The notes under the pieces: model-generated
The model's input: only the letters and a program-made list of their open reading frames with translations
Databases searched by the model: none
What the model was told of the DNA's origin: nothing
Shown: positions 27,269-36,250 of the stretch, piece by piece
Layout of the letters: every line of letters begins with the position of its first letter
Position numbering within the stretch: position 1 is the first letter of the stretch
Assembly (NCBI GenBank): GCA_021807595.1
Contig: JAKBCS010000011.1
Span: 1 to 60,878, forward strand
Direction of reading: 5' to 3'
Source of the DNA: Planctomycetota bacterium
GTDB lineage: Bacteria > Planctomycetota > Planctomycetia > Gemmatales > Gemmataceae
Length of the DNA: 60,878 nucleotides
Program-made: the position numbers and the translations under genes

Positions 27269-28744
27269 ATGAAATGGCTCCTTTGCCTCCTCATATCCTG
27301 TGCGATGCCGGTTCTCTCCGCTCCGGGCATGGCGGCGGCCGAACCGGCCGAAAAGAAAGAAGCCAAGGACATTAGCTACTACAAGGATGTTCGTCGTGTC
27401 TTTCAACAGCATTGTCAGGGCTGCCATCAGCCGGCCAAACCGCAGGGCGGCTATGTGATGACCGGATTCGCCGACCTGCTCAAGAAGGGCGATCACGAAC
27501 AGCCGGGTATCGTGCCCGGTCATCCCGAACAGAGCATGGTCGTCGATCAGATTCTCTCGAAGAACGGCAAGAAACCTGCCATGCCCAAGGGTAAGGAACC
27601 GCTCTCCGCCCCCGACATCGACGCCATCACGAAATGGATCGCCGCAGGAGCGAAGAACGACACGCCCAAGACGCAAGAAATACTCATCGACGCCACGCAT
27701 CCGCCGGTGTATGCGGTGTCGCCCGATTTGAGTTGCGTCGCCTTCTCGCCGGACGGCAAACTTCTCGCCGTATCCGGCTATCACGAAGTCTTATTGCACA
27801 AGGGCGACGGTTCGGGATTGGTGGCGCGTTTGGTCGGCGAATCGGAGCGCATCGAGTCGATTGCCTTCTCGCCGGACGGCAAGCGCTTGGCCGTCGCAGG
27901 CGGTTCGCCCGGACGATTCGGCGAGATCCAGGTCTGGGACACTGAGAAGCGTCAACTGAAATTATCGGTCTCCGTCACGTTCGATACCGTTTACGGCATC
28001 AGCTGGTCGCACGATGGCAGCAAATTGGCGGTTGGCTGCGCCGACAATACCGTTCGTGCCTTCGACGCCGCGACGGGCAAACAGATTCTCTATCAAGGTG
28101 CCCACGACGATTGGGTGTTGGGAACCGTGTTCTCGAAGGATTCGACCTTTCTCGTCTCCATCGGTCGGGATCGCTCGATGAAGTTGACGGAAGTTGCAAC
28201 GCAGCGGTTCATCGACAACATCACCAGTATCACGCCGGGCGCGCTCAAGGGCGGTTTGTTGGCCGTGGCTCGCAATCCGATCCAGAGAGACACCAAGGTT
28301 AAGAATACGGCCCAGGGAACCGATCAGAGCGAGAAATGGTACGACGAACTGCTCATCGGCGGTGACGACGGCACGCCGCGCCTTTATAAAATGCACCGCA
28401 CCACCAAGCGCGTCATCGGCGACGATGCGAACAAGGTGCGCGAATACGAGAAGATGCCCGGCTTGATCTACAGCCTCGCTTTCAGTGCCGATGGCAGTCT
28501 GTTCGCGGCAGGCAGCAGCCTCGATGGCAAGGGCGAACTGCGCGTCTATCAGACGGCCGATGGGAAAGTTATCTCCAAACTCGCGGACACAGGGCCGATT
28601 TACACGGTATCCTTTAGCCCCGACGGTCGAGTCGTCGCCTCCGCCGGCTTTGACGGCAAGGTGCGCTTGAGCGACGTCAAGACCGGCAAGATTGTCAAGG
28701 AGTTCCTCCCCGTCCCGCTAATAAAGCCGAAATCGACACGATGA
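27269..28744 (+). CDS. Planctomycete cytochrome c-WD40 fusion protein
   Basis: A 491-residue secreted protein with a signal peptide (about 1-24). A planctomycete-type cytochrome c domain (about 35-135) carries one haem motif CQGCH and a distal methionine candidate in KPAMPKGKEPLS. WD40-like repeats fill the rest (VAFSPDGKLLAVSG, IAFSPDGKRLAVAGG, VSFSPDGRVVASAG). Such fusions are common in planctomycetes and are thought to work in periplasmic electron transfer, but no pathway is known. ATG 27269 has GAGGGA upstream. It precedes a DUF1549/DUF1553 protein, a frequent partner. Confidence 0.92.
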   Translation: MKWLLCLLISCAMPVLSAPGMAAAEPAEKKEAKDISYYKDVRRVFQQHCQGCHQPAKPQGGYVMTGFADLLKKGDHEQPGIVPGHPEQSMVVDQILSKNGKKPAMPKGKEPLSAPDIDAITKWIAAGAKNDTPKTQEILIDATHPPVYAVSPDLSCVAFSPDGKLLAVSGYHEVLLHKGDGSGLVARLVGESERIESIAFSPDGKRLAVAGGSPGRFGEIQVWDTEKRQLKLSVSVTFDTVYGISWSHDGSKLAVGCADNTVRAFDAATGKQILYQGAHDDWVLGTVFSKDSTFLVSIGRDRSMKLTEVATQRFIDNITSITPGALKGGLLAVARNPIQRDTKVKNTAQGTDQSEKWYDELLIGGDDGTPRLYKMHRTTKRVIGDDANKVREYEKMPGLIYSLAFSADGSLFAAGSSLDGKGELRVYQTADGKVISKLADTGPIYTVSFSPDGRVVASAGFDGKVRLSDVKTGKIVKEFLPVPLIKPKSTR

Positions 28745-28805
28745 AGCGGCCGGGAGACGTTCCTCCCTTAGGGAATCAACCTGCGCTCCGCTATTGGTAG
28801 GCAAG

Positions 28806-28832
28806 TTGACTTTCGGGTTCGAGGAATATACT
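28806..28832 (+). promoter_or_regulatory. Candidate promoter for the DUF1549/DUF1553 gene
   Basis: TTGACT (28806-28811) and TATACT (28827-28832) are 15 bases apart. The leader to the preferred ATG at 28985 would be about 145 bases. The frame upstream of that ATG is open but not signal-peptide-like. Confidence 0.4.
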
Positions 28833-28984
28833 TGCTCCCGGCGCGTTCATCTGCGAAGATGATTCTCATAGAAGCGATTACCTACCTGCCCGTTGCATTT
28901 GTGAGCTTGAGTATCCGACCGGGTTTTGCGTTGAGCCGTTGCGAATTGATCTCCTTCGAGTCGGCCAACATTTCGAGGACCACC

Positions 28985-31900
28985 ATGATTCGATACCTGC
29001 CGTTCGTTTCGATACTTTTTTCGTTTGCTGCGTCGGCGATTGCCGCGTCCGATGAAACGCTGCCGAGCGGAGCGAAGATCGTAAAGCTCGAAGCGCAGCC
29101 TTCTCGCGTCGAATTGAATACGCCGTTCGAGTACCGTCAGTTGTTGTTGACCGCGCGTCTGGCGAACGGCGACCTACTCGACGTGACTCGTCTGGCCAAG
29201 ATCGAAACGCCTTCGCAGCTGGTCCGCGTCAATGCAACAGGCGTCGTTCGCCCCATTGCCGACGGTAAAGGGAACATTACCGTTCGCGTCCAAGATCAAA
29301 GTTTGACGATTCCCGTGTCGGTCGCACGACAGAAGGACAAGTACAACGTCAGCTTTGTCCGCGATGTGATGCCGACACTGTCGCGCATGGGATGTAACGC
29401 CGGAACCTGCCACGGTGCGGCAAAAGGTAAGAACGGCTTCAAACTGTCGCTCCGCGGTTACGATCCGTCTTTCGATTATCGTTCGTTGACGGACGATCTC
29501 AAGGGCCGTCGCTTCAATCGCGCCGCTCCCGATGCCAGTTTGATGTTGCTCAAGTGTACCGGAACCGTCGCCCACGTTGGCGGCGTGCTGACCCAGTCCG
29601 GCGAGCCGTTCTACGAGTTGCTGCGCAGCTGGATCGCCGACGGCGTCAAACTCGATCTCGATAGTCCGCGCGTTCAGAGCCTCGAAGTGTTGCCGAAGAA
29701 CACCGTCGTGCCGTTGCCGAACATGAAGCAACAAATGGCTGTTTGGGCCACGTTCTCCGATGGCAGTGTACGCGATGTCAGCGTCGAAGCCTTTCTGGAC
29801 AGCAGCAATACCGAAGTGGCGACCGTCGATCGCTCCGGGACAGTGACGGCCGTGCGTCGCGGCGAGACGACCATTCTCGCCCGTTACGAGGGAGCCTACG
29901 CCGCCGCCAACCTCGTCATCATGGGCGAGCGCAAGGGCTTTCAGTGGCGCGATGTGCCCGAGTACAGCTACCTCGACAAACTCGTCGATGCCAAGCTGAA
30001 GCAGATGAAGATTGTGCCGAGCGATCCGTGTACCGATGTCGAGTTTATCCGTCGGCTCTTTCTCGATCTGACGGGATTGCCACCGGAACCGGCAGAGGTG
30101 CGCGCCTTCCTCGCCGACAATCGCCCGACGCGCGTCAAGCGCGAAGCCTTGGTCGACAAACTCGTCGGCAGCCCCGACTTCATCGAACATTGGACGAATA
30201 AATGGGCCGATTTGCTCCAAGTCAATCGCAAGTTTCTGGAAGCGGACGGTGCGACGGAGTTTCGTAAGTACATCCGCGATGCCATTGCCTCGAACAAGCC
30301 CTACGACAAATTCGTCTACGATATTCTGACGGCCAGCGGGTCGAATCGGGAGAATCCTGCCGCCAGCTACTACAAGATTCTGCGCGACGCCGACTCGGCA
30401 ATGGAGAACACGACCCAACTGTTCTTGGCCGTGCGCTTCAATTGCAACAAGTGCCACGATCACCCGTTCGAGCGCTGGACGCAGGATCAGTATTATGAAA
30501 CCGCCGCCTTCTTCTCACAAGTCGAGCGCAAAGAAGATCCCAAGTTTAAGGGCAAGCGAATCGGTGGAACCGCCGTCGAGGGCGCGACGCCGTTGGTCGA
30601 GATTATTGCCGATGCCAAGAGCGGCGAGGAGAAACATCTGCGTACGGGCCAAGTGGCCAAACCGACTCTTCCGTATCGGCACAAAGATCTCGCTCCGCCC
30701 ACCGCGCCTCGCCGCGTCCAGCTGGCTCATTGGGTCGTGTCCAAGGACAATCCCTACTTCGCACGCAGCTATGTCAATCGCCTGTGGAGTTATTTGCTCG
30801 GCGTCGGGATCATCGAACCCATCGACGACATCCGCGCCGGCAATCCGCCGACCAATCCGGCGCTGCTCGACGCCCTGACCGACGATTTCGTGAAGAGCGG
30901 CTTCAACGTCCAACACATGATAAAAACGATCTGTAAATCGCGCGTTTATCAGCAATCGGTGCAGACCAACAAGTTCAACCGCGACGATGAAATCAACTAT
31001 TCGCACGCTCTCGCGCGTCGTTTGCCCGCCGAGGTGTTGTACGATGCCATCTATCGCGCCACTGGCTCGTTGACTCGTCTGCCGGGCCTTCCTGCGGGTG
31101 CGCGAGCGGCGCAGATGCTCGATTCGCGCGAAGACGTACCGGGCGGATTCTTCGTCCTCTTCGGCAAACCGGCCCGCGAAAGTGCATGCGAATGCGAACG
31201 CTCGCCGACCATGATGCTCGGTTCCGTTCTCGCCTTGGTCAATGGCCCCGTGGTCAGCAACCCCATCAAAGATCCCGGCAATCGCCTCGCCAAGTTGGTC
31301 GCAACCGAGAAGGACGACGCCAAAGTTGTCGAAGAGATCTACTTGGCCATGCTCAGTCGGCTGCCTACGAAGGCGGAGTTGCAGGTCGGCATTGAGTCGC
31401 TCCGTCTAGGCGAAGAGGATTACCTCGCCTTGGCTGCCGAAGCCAAACAACACCAAGAAACCCTGGCCGCTTACGAAAAGAGTCTGGATTCTCGGCAGGC
31501 GCAATGGGAAGCGAGCGTCAAGAACACTCTCCCGCCGACGTGGACGCCGGTGGAAGTCGTCAAGGCCACCTCCAGAAGCGGGGCTACATTCACCACTTTG
31601 GCGGACGGTTCGCTGCTTGCGGGCGGCAAAAATCCAGAGAAAGATACGTTCGTCCTGACGGCGCAGGCGAAACTCAATGAAATCCGAGGGATTCGCCTGG
31701 AGGTCATGCCCGATGCGAGCCTACCGGCCAAGGGGCCGGGACGGGCCGACAATGGCAACTTCGTCCTGAACGAGTTTAAGGTTGCCGTGTCCTTGCCGGG
31801 TGCGAACAAACCGCAACCCGTTGCCTTGAAGAATCCCCAAGCCGATTTCGCTCAGGCAACATTCCCTCCCGGCAACGCCATCGATAACAATCTTGCAACG

Positions 31901-32305
31901 GGTTGGGCGATCGCTCCTGAGTTTGGCAAAGCTCACGCCGCCTACTTCGAGTTGGCTGCCCCCGTGTCCCTGCCCGCCGGCGCAAAGCTGACGTTTACCC
32001 TGGTGCAGCAATTCGGCACGAAACACGTCATCGGTCGTTTCCGCATCTCGCTGACGGCGAACTCATCGCTGTCCCTTAAAGGCCCGCCCGCGCCGATTGC
32101 CAAGATTCTCCTCATTGAACCGGCCAAACGCACGCCCGCGCAGAAGACCGAGTTGCGCAACCATTATCGTTCGCTCGATCTGGAGCTTTCTCGCCTCCAA
32201 CAAATGACGGCGGAGCATCCGATGCCAGTCGATAAGCGTTTGCCCGGGGCGCAAGATTTGGCTTGGGCTTTGATAAACTCGAAGGCGTTCCAGTTCAATC
32301 ATTGA
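28985..32305 (+). CDS. DUF1549/DUF1553 secreted protein with Big_2 and galactose-binding-like region
   Basis: An 1106-residue protein with a signal peptide (about 1-21). It has an Ig-like group 2 region (about 30-115), the haem-type motif GCNAGTCHG (CX4CH) near residue 140, a second Ig-like region (about 230-300), DUF1549 (about 325-530, ending in the family motif CNKCHDHPFERW), and DUF1553 (about 585-850, LAHWVVSKDNPYFARSYVNR). A further beta-rich region resembling a carbohydrate-binding fold (about 860-1030) interrupts the usual C terminus ALINSKAFQFNH. The function is unknown. It is homologous to the partial protein at 1-1106. ATG 28985 follows GAGG. Confidence 0.92.
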   Translation: MIRYLPFVSILFSFAASAIAASDETLPSGAKIVKLEAQPSRVELNTPFEYRQLLLTARLANGDLLDVTRLAKIETPSQLVRVNATGVVRPIADGKGNITVRVQDQSLTIPVSVARQKDKYNVSFVRDVMPTLSRMGCNAGTCHGAAKGKNGFKLSLRGYDPSFDYRSLTDDLKGRRFNRAAPDASLMLLKCTGTVAHVGGVLTQSGEPFYELLRSWIADGVKLDLDSPRVQSLEVLPKNTVVPLPNMKQQMAVWATFSDGSVRDVSVEAFLDSSNTEVATVDRSGTVTAVRRGETTILARYEGAYAAANLVIMGERKGFQWRDVPEYSYLDKLVDAKLKQMKIVPSDPCTDVEFIRRLFLDLTGLPPEPAEVRAFLADNRPTRVKREALVDKLVGSPDFIEHWTNKWADLLQVNRKFLEADGATEFRKYIRDAIASNKPYDKFVYDILTASGSNRENPAASYYKILRDADSAMENTTQLFLAVRFNCNKCHDHPFERWTQDQYYETAAFFSQVERKEDPKFKGKRIGGTAVEGATPLVEIIADAKSGEEKHLRTGQVAKPTLPYRHKDLAPPTAPRRVQLAHWVVSKDNPYFARSYVNRLWSYLLGVGIIEPIDDIRAGNPPTNPALLDALTDDFVKSGFNVQHMIKTICKSRVYQQSVQTNKFNRDDEINYSHALARRLPAEVLYDAIYRATGSLTRLPGLPAGARAAQMLDSREDVPGGFFVLFGKPARESACECERSPTMMLGSVLALVNGPVVSNPIKDPGNRLAKLVATEKDDAKVVEEIYLAMLSRLPTKAELQVGIESLRLGEEDYLALAAEAKQHQETLAAYEKSLDSRQAQWEASVKNTLPPTWTPVEVVKATSRSGATFTTLADGSLLAGGKNPEKDTFVLTAQAKLNEIRGIRLEVMPDASLPAKGPGRADNGNFVLNEFKVAVSLPGANKPQPVALKNPQADFAQATFPPGNAIDNNLATGWAIAPEFGKAHAAYFELAAPVSLPAGAKLTFTLVQQFGTKHVIGRFRISLTANSSLSLKGPPAPIAKILLIEPAKRTPAQKTELRNHYRSLDLELSRLQQMTAEHPMPVDKRLPGAQDLAWALINSKAFQFNH

Positions 32306-32344
32306 TGTTGAGGCACGGTTGCTCTCGAATGGATGGTTCGCAAT

Positions 32345-32391
32345 GGCACGGCGCGGACGGGTTGTACTCGTCCGACCGTGCCCTTTTTTTT
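32345..32391 (+). terminator. Rho-independent terminator
   Basis: A stem GGCACGG...GGACG pairs with CGTCC...CCGTGCC (32345-32382) around a short loop, followed by eight T residues (32384-32391). It closes the secreted-protein cluster 39 bases after the DUF1549/DUF1553 stop. Confidence 0.85.
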
Positions 32392-32452
32392 GCGCTTCTC
32401 GATACTTGACGTACCTTCTTTCCGCCCCCTTGGGTCGTGATAGAATGGCCGT

Positions 32453-33397
32453 ATGACACTGCTCTACACCGATCCGCTGTTTTTACAACACGACACCGGA
32501 GAACATCCCGAAACGGCGAATCGACTGCGTTCGGTCACGGCTCGACTGGAGAAAACCAATCTGCCCTCGCGCTGTCGGCCCGGTAAATATCGACCGCTGA
32601 CGACCGAGGCGTTGATACCCATCCACTCGCGGCAAATGATCCGTTCCGTCGAGGAGATGGCGAAGAGCGGTGGAGGCCGCGTCGATCCAGACACCGTTGT
32701 CTCCCCCGACTCCTTCGCGGTGGCCTTGGCTGCGGCGGGGGCGTGTGTGTCCGCTGTCGAGGCCGTGCTGTGCGGCGACGACACAAACGCGCTGTGCCTC
32801 GTCCGACCGCCAGGCCATCATGCCGCCCCGACGCACAGCATGGGCTTTTGTCTCTTCAACAACATCGCCTTGGCCGCCCATCGCGCGATAACGGCTCTGG
32901 CGCTCGACCGCGTTTTGATTGTCGATTGGGACGTACACCACGGAAACGGCACGCAAGACATTTTCTATTCCGATTCTCGCGTCTTATTCTTCAGTATCCA
33001 CCGTTTTGGGATGGGCTTCTATCCCGGCACGGGCGGCGACGAGGAGACCGGCACGGGACGGGGGTTAGGATGGACCAGGAATGTCCCCATTCGCCACGGC
33101 ACCTCCCGTATGAATTACCTCGCTGCTTTTCGTAATGCCCTGGAGAATGCAGCCGATAAAATCAAGCCGCAACTCGTCCTTCTCAGTGCCGGCTTCGACG
33201 CGCACGCGCTCGATCCCATCGGCTCGCTCGGACTAGAGGTCGAAGATTTCGAGGCCATGACGCAGCTCGTTCTCGACGTGGCACGCACCAACTGCAACGG
33301 GAAACTGGTGAGTTGTCTCGAAGGCGGATACAATTTGGAGGTATTGGCCGATTCGGTACAGGTTCATTTGGAGAACCTTGTAGAAAGTTCGCCTTGA
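32453..33397 (+). CDS. Histone deacetylase-family deacetylase
   Basis: A 314-residue class II-type HDAC/acetoin-utilisation/polyamine amidohydrolase family member. The zinc and catalytic motifs are intact: RPPGHHAAPTHSMGFCLFNN (paired His), VDWDVHHGNGTQ (Asp/His zinc ligands), SAGFDAH (Asp ligand) and LEGGYN near the end. It would remove acetyl groups from proteins or small amines; bacterial members act on lysines or acetylpolyamines. ATG 32453 starts MTLLYTDPLFLQHD, close to the family start. It comes directly after the terminator, so it has its own promoter. Confidence 0.93.
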   Translation: MTLLYTDPLFLQHDTGEHPETANRLRSVTARLEKTNLPSRCRPGKYRPLTTEALIPIHSRQMIRSVEEMAKSGGGRVDPDTVVSPDSFAVALAAAGACVSAVEAVLCGDDTNALCLVRPPGHHAAPTHSMGFCLFNNIALAAHRAITALALDRVLIVDWDVHHGNGTQDIFYSDSRVLFFSIHRFGMGFYPGTGGDEETGTGRGLGWTRNVPIRHGTSRMNYLAAFRNALENAADKIKPQLVLLSAGFDAHALDPIGSLGLEVEDFEAMTQLVLDVARTNCNGKLVSCLEGGYNLEVLADSVQVHLENLVESSP

Positions 33398-33555
33398 AGC
33401 GCAAGAATGCGTTCGAGCCTCCGCGAGAACGATTCCCGCGCGAGATAAATGCCGATGCTTGAAGCTGCTACCTCTATTTCAACCTCGCCGTCGCCGAGTC
33501 GTTGCGGTAAGATCCACTGTACCTCTCCCGCAACCTGGATAGACACGGAACGCGC

Positions 33556-33903
33556 ATGAAACTGATTCTCGCCATCATTCAACCTGCGAAGCTGGAAGCG
33601 GTAAAGGAAGCGCTCAATAAGGTCGAGGTGTTTCGCCTGACGATCGTTGACGTGCAAGGGTTCGGAAGACAAAAGGGACACTCGGAAGTCTATCGCGGCC
33701 ACGAGCTAACGGTAAATCTGCTGCGTAAAGTTCAACTTCAGATCGCCGTCAACGAGGATTTCGTGGAGCCGACCGTCAATGCCATCATGGAAGCGGGGCG
33801 AACCGGACCCGAAGGTCGTATTGGCGACGGCAAAATTTTTATTCTGCCGCTGGAGGATTGCGTCCGCATCCGCACCGGCGAACGCGGCCCAGAAGCAATC
33901 TAA
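33556..33903 (+). CDS. glnB: PII nitrogen signalling protein, Leu at position 51
   Basis: A 115-residue PII protein (GlnB/GlnK). PII trimers bind ATP/ADP and 2-oxoglutarate and control nitrogen metabolism. Recognisable parts are the start MKLILAIIQPAKL, the T-loop GHSEVYRGHELTV, and GRIGDGKIFILP. Numbered from Met1, residue 51, the tyrosine uridylylated in enterobacterial PII, is Leu, and residue 49, the serine phosphorylated in cyanobacteria, is His. Tyr46 is kept. There is also an about three-residue insertion before RIGDG. No amtB, glnA or glnD is adjacent. Confidence 0.92.
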   Translation: MKLILAIIQPAKLEAVKEALNKVEVFRLTIVDVQGFGRQKGHSEVYRGHELTVNLLRKVQLQIAVNEDFVEPTVNAIMEAGRTGPEGRIGDGKIFILPLEDCVRIRTGERGPEAI

Positions 33904-33983
33904 CGACGCGGATAACCGAGATCGAAGAGTTGATAGAGGAAATATATCTCTATCTCTGCGCGGCCACGTTTGAGGACAATGCC

Positions 33984-34370
33984 ATGCCTTGGGGCTTACT
34001 CTTGAGCGACGATCTCTTGTTCGCCAGCCGCATCGCGGGTCAGGCGCAAGCGCTCGCATTATCGCTGAAATCCGCCCGCACGCTCGATCGGTTTTTTGAC
34101 TTGGCGCATCGAGAGATGCCTTCTTGCGCGATCCTCGATTTGTCGTTTCCTGGACTCGATCTCGCCTCCTTGTTCCAAAGATTGAGTGAGACCACGACTA
34201 CCATGCCGCGCGTCGTCGCCTACGGTTCGCACGTCGATGTCGAGAGGTTGCGTTCGGCGCGAGCGGCCGGATGCGATCCCGTGTTGCCTCGCAGCAAGTT
34301 CATCGACGACTTGCCGCACTCGCTTCCGATATGGATATCGGACGAGGAAGAGCGGAGCATCCGAGAGTAA
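33984..34370 (+). CDS. Receiver-like small protein
   Basis: A 128-residue protein whose layout follows a CheY-type receiver: LLLSDDLLFASRI at the first strand, CAILDLSFPGLDL around the phospho-acceptor position, VVAYGSHVD, and VLPRSKF where the conserved lysine would be. The Asp in AILDL could be phosphorylated, but the usual Thr/Ser and flanking residues are altered, so it may be a degenerate receiver. ATG 33984 has GAGGA upstream; the part of the frame before it is not protein-like. It follows the PII gene by 80 bases on the same strand. Confidence 0.7.
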   Translation: MPWGLLLSDDLLFASRIAGQAQALALSLKSARTLDRFFDLAHREMPSCAILDLSFPGLDLASLFQRLSETTTTMPRVVAYGSHVDVERLRSARAAGCDPVLPRSKFIDDLPHSLPIWISDEEERSIRE

Positions 34371-34437
34371 CGTCCTCTTTTCGCTCATCTCGCTCGTTGG
34401 GACATGCTTGGCAAACGAGAACGACCCCGAGTGTGAC

Positions 34438-36249
34438 ATGAAAACGATCGCAACGAGTCTTGCCCTGCTCGGCCTCTGTTTGGGAACGATCGTATTACCG
34501 TGTATTGGCGGCTGTCAGTCGCGGTCGAACTTACCTTCGCTGCCGGAAGAAAAGACGACGAGCCTTGCCGCTCCACCATTCTTCGAGGACATTACCGGCA
34601 CTTCGGGGGTCGATTTCAGCTATCGCAATGGCGAGGAGACGGCGGATCATGTGGCGATTCTCGAATCGTTGGGCGGAGGTGCCGCGCTGCTCGACTACAA
34701 CGGCGACAATCTTCTCGACATTTACCTGACCGGAGGCGGCTTTTATACGGGTGAGGATAAAAAGACCATCGCGGGCTACCCCGGAAAACTGTACGAGAAT
34801 CTGGGCAATAATCGATTTCAAGACGCGACGGTCGAGGCAGGTCTGGGAAAGCTCGCGGGAGAGCAACCTTGGTTCTACTCGCACGGCGCGACGGTTGCCG
34901 ACTACGACCGCGACGGCTGGCCGGATTTACTCGTAACGGGATGGGGCCATATCTCACTATTCCATAACGTTCCCATCGACGCATCCAATCCGCGGCGGGG
35001 CCGCCGATTCGTCGATGTCACCTCCGAAGCCGGGCTGGATCGAGGAATTACATGGGCCACCAGCGCGGCTTTTGGCGATCTCGACGGCGATGGGTTTCCC
35101 GATCTCTACGTCTGCCAATATGTCAACTGGTCGTTCGCCCACAATATACACTGTTCCGATGGAAAGATTCTCGATATTTGTCCCCCGAAAAACTTCGACG
35201 GGCTGCCCCACAAGGTGTATCGCAATAATGGCAGAGGGCGCTTTATTGATGTGAGTGATACGGCGGGGTTGGTCGCGGCGGGGCGCGATTCCTGCAAGGG
35301 ATTGGGCGTCTTGATGGTCGATTTGAACGACGACGGCAAACCGGATATTTACGTCGCCAACGATACGACCAAGAAGCTTCTTTATATCAACCGCTCGAAA
35401 CCGGGGGCGATTCGCTTCGAGGAAGTTGGCTCGACGAGCGGCACGGCATTCGACGATCGAGGGAACACTAACGGCAGCATGGGAGTGGATGCCGCCGATT
35501 TCGACGAAAGCGGCAAACCCTGCCTCTGGGTAACGAACTACGAAAACGAACTGCACGGCCTGTATCGCAACCAGATTCGGTCGAATCGCGTTGCCTTTCA
35601 ATTTCAAACCAACGTCGTCGGCCTGGCTGAAATGGGGCAGAAGTACGTCGGTTGGGGAACGGCCTTCCTCGATATGGATGCCGATGGCTGGGAGGATTTA
35701 TTTGTCGCTAATGGCCATGTGATGCGCTTCCAGCATTTCGAGGGTGTGACGAGGCACCAGCCCGCCTTGCTCTTTCGCAATCTCGGCGGCAGGTTTATCG
35801 ACGTTCGCGGCCAGCTCGGCGAGTACGGGCGAACGAGCCATCTGGCGCGGGGCGTGGCCGTCGGCGATCTCGACAACGATGGCCGGCCCGATCTCGTTAT
35901 CTGCCATCAAAACGAACCGACGGCGCTTCTACGCGGCATCGGCGGGAAGGGGAGCCACTGGCTCGGCGTGCAACTGGCGGGTACCGCGAATGCCGATGCG
36001 GTGGGAGCCAAGGCAGTGTTGCGCGTCGGCAAGCGCACCCTCACGCGCTTCGTCAAGGGCGGCGGCTCGTATCTGTCGGCGAGCGATCGCAGGCTTTTGT
36101 TCGGACTCGGCGAGTCAACGAAAGTGGATTCCTTGACGGTGACCTGGCCAAATCGCGATAAACAAGAGTTTCGCAATCTTTCACTCGACTGCTATCACCG
36201 TATCCAACAAGGAAAGGCGACGACCGAGCCGATTCTCGCACCGAAATGA
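34438..36249 (+). CDS. ASPIC/UnbV (CRTAC1-like) FG-GAP lipoprotein
   Basis: A 603-residue protein with a lipoprotein signal (Cys in CIGGCQS, about residue 24). Several FG-GAP/VCBS-type repeats with calcium-binding loops follow (LDYNGDNLLDIYL, ADYDRDGWPDLLV, GDLDGDGFPDLYV, VDLNDDGKPDIYV, LDMDADGWEDLFV, GDLDNDGRPDLVI). The C-terminal about 110 residues match the ASPIC/UnbV domain (VGAKAVLRVGKRTLTRFVKGGGSYLSASDRRLLFGLG). The protein is a likely surface-attached, calcium-stabilised propeller of unknown function; this family is abundant in planctomycetes. ATG 34438 gives the signal peptide. Its end is one base from the convergent gene's stop. Confidence 0.92.
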   Translation: MKTIATSLALLGLCLGTIVLPCIGGCQSRSNLPSLPEEKTTSLAAPPFFEDITGTSGVDFSYRNGEETADHVAILESLGGGAALLDYNGDNLLDIYLTGGGFYTGEDKKTIAGYPGKLYENLGNNRFQDATVEAGLGKLAGEQPWFYSHGATVADYDRDGWPDLLVTGWGHISLFHNVPIDASNPRRGRRFVDVTSEAGLDRGITWATSAAFGDLDGDGFPDLYVCQYVNWSFAHNIHCSDGKILDICPPKNFDGLPHKVYRNNGRGRFIDVSDTAGLVAAGRDSCKGLGVLMVDLNDDGKPDIYVANDTTKKLLYINRSKPGAIRFEEVGSTSGTAFDDRGNTNGSMGVDAADFDESGKPCLWVTNYENELHGLYRNQIRSNRVAFQFQTNVVGLAEMGQKYVGWGTAFLDMDADGWEDLFVANGHVMRFQHFEGVTRHQPALLFRNLGGRFIDVRGQLGEYGRTSHLARGVAVGDLDNDGRPDLVICHQNEPTALLRGIGGKGSHWLGVQLAGTANADAVGAKAVLRVGKRTLTRFVKGGGSYLSASDRRLLFGLGESTKVDSLTVTWPNRDKQEFRNLSLDCYHRIQQGKATTEPILAPK

Positions 36250-36250
36250 G

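Noticed and set aside
33364-33546. 60-codon minus-strand frame between the deacetylase and PII genes
   Set aside because: Composition is fairly protein-like (GEVQWILPQRLGDGEVE), but it starts at GTG without a ribosome-binding site and overlaps the deacetylase end.
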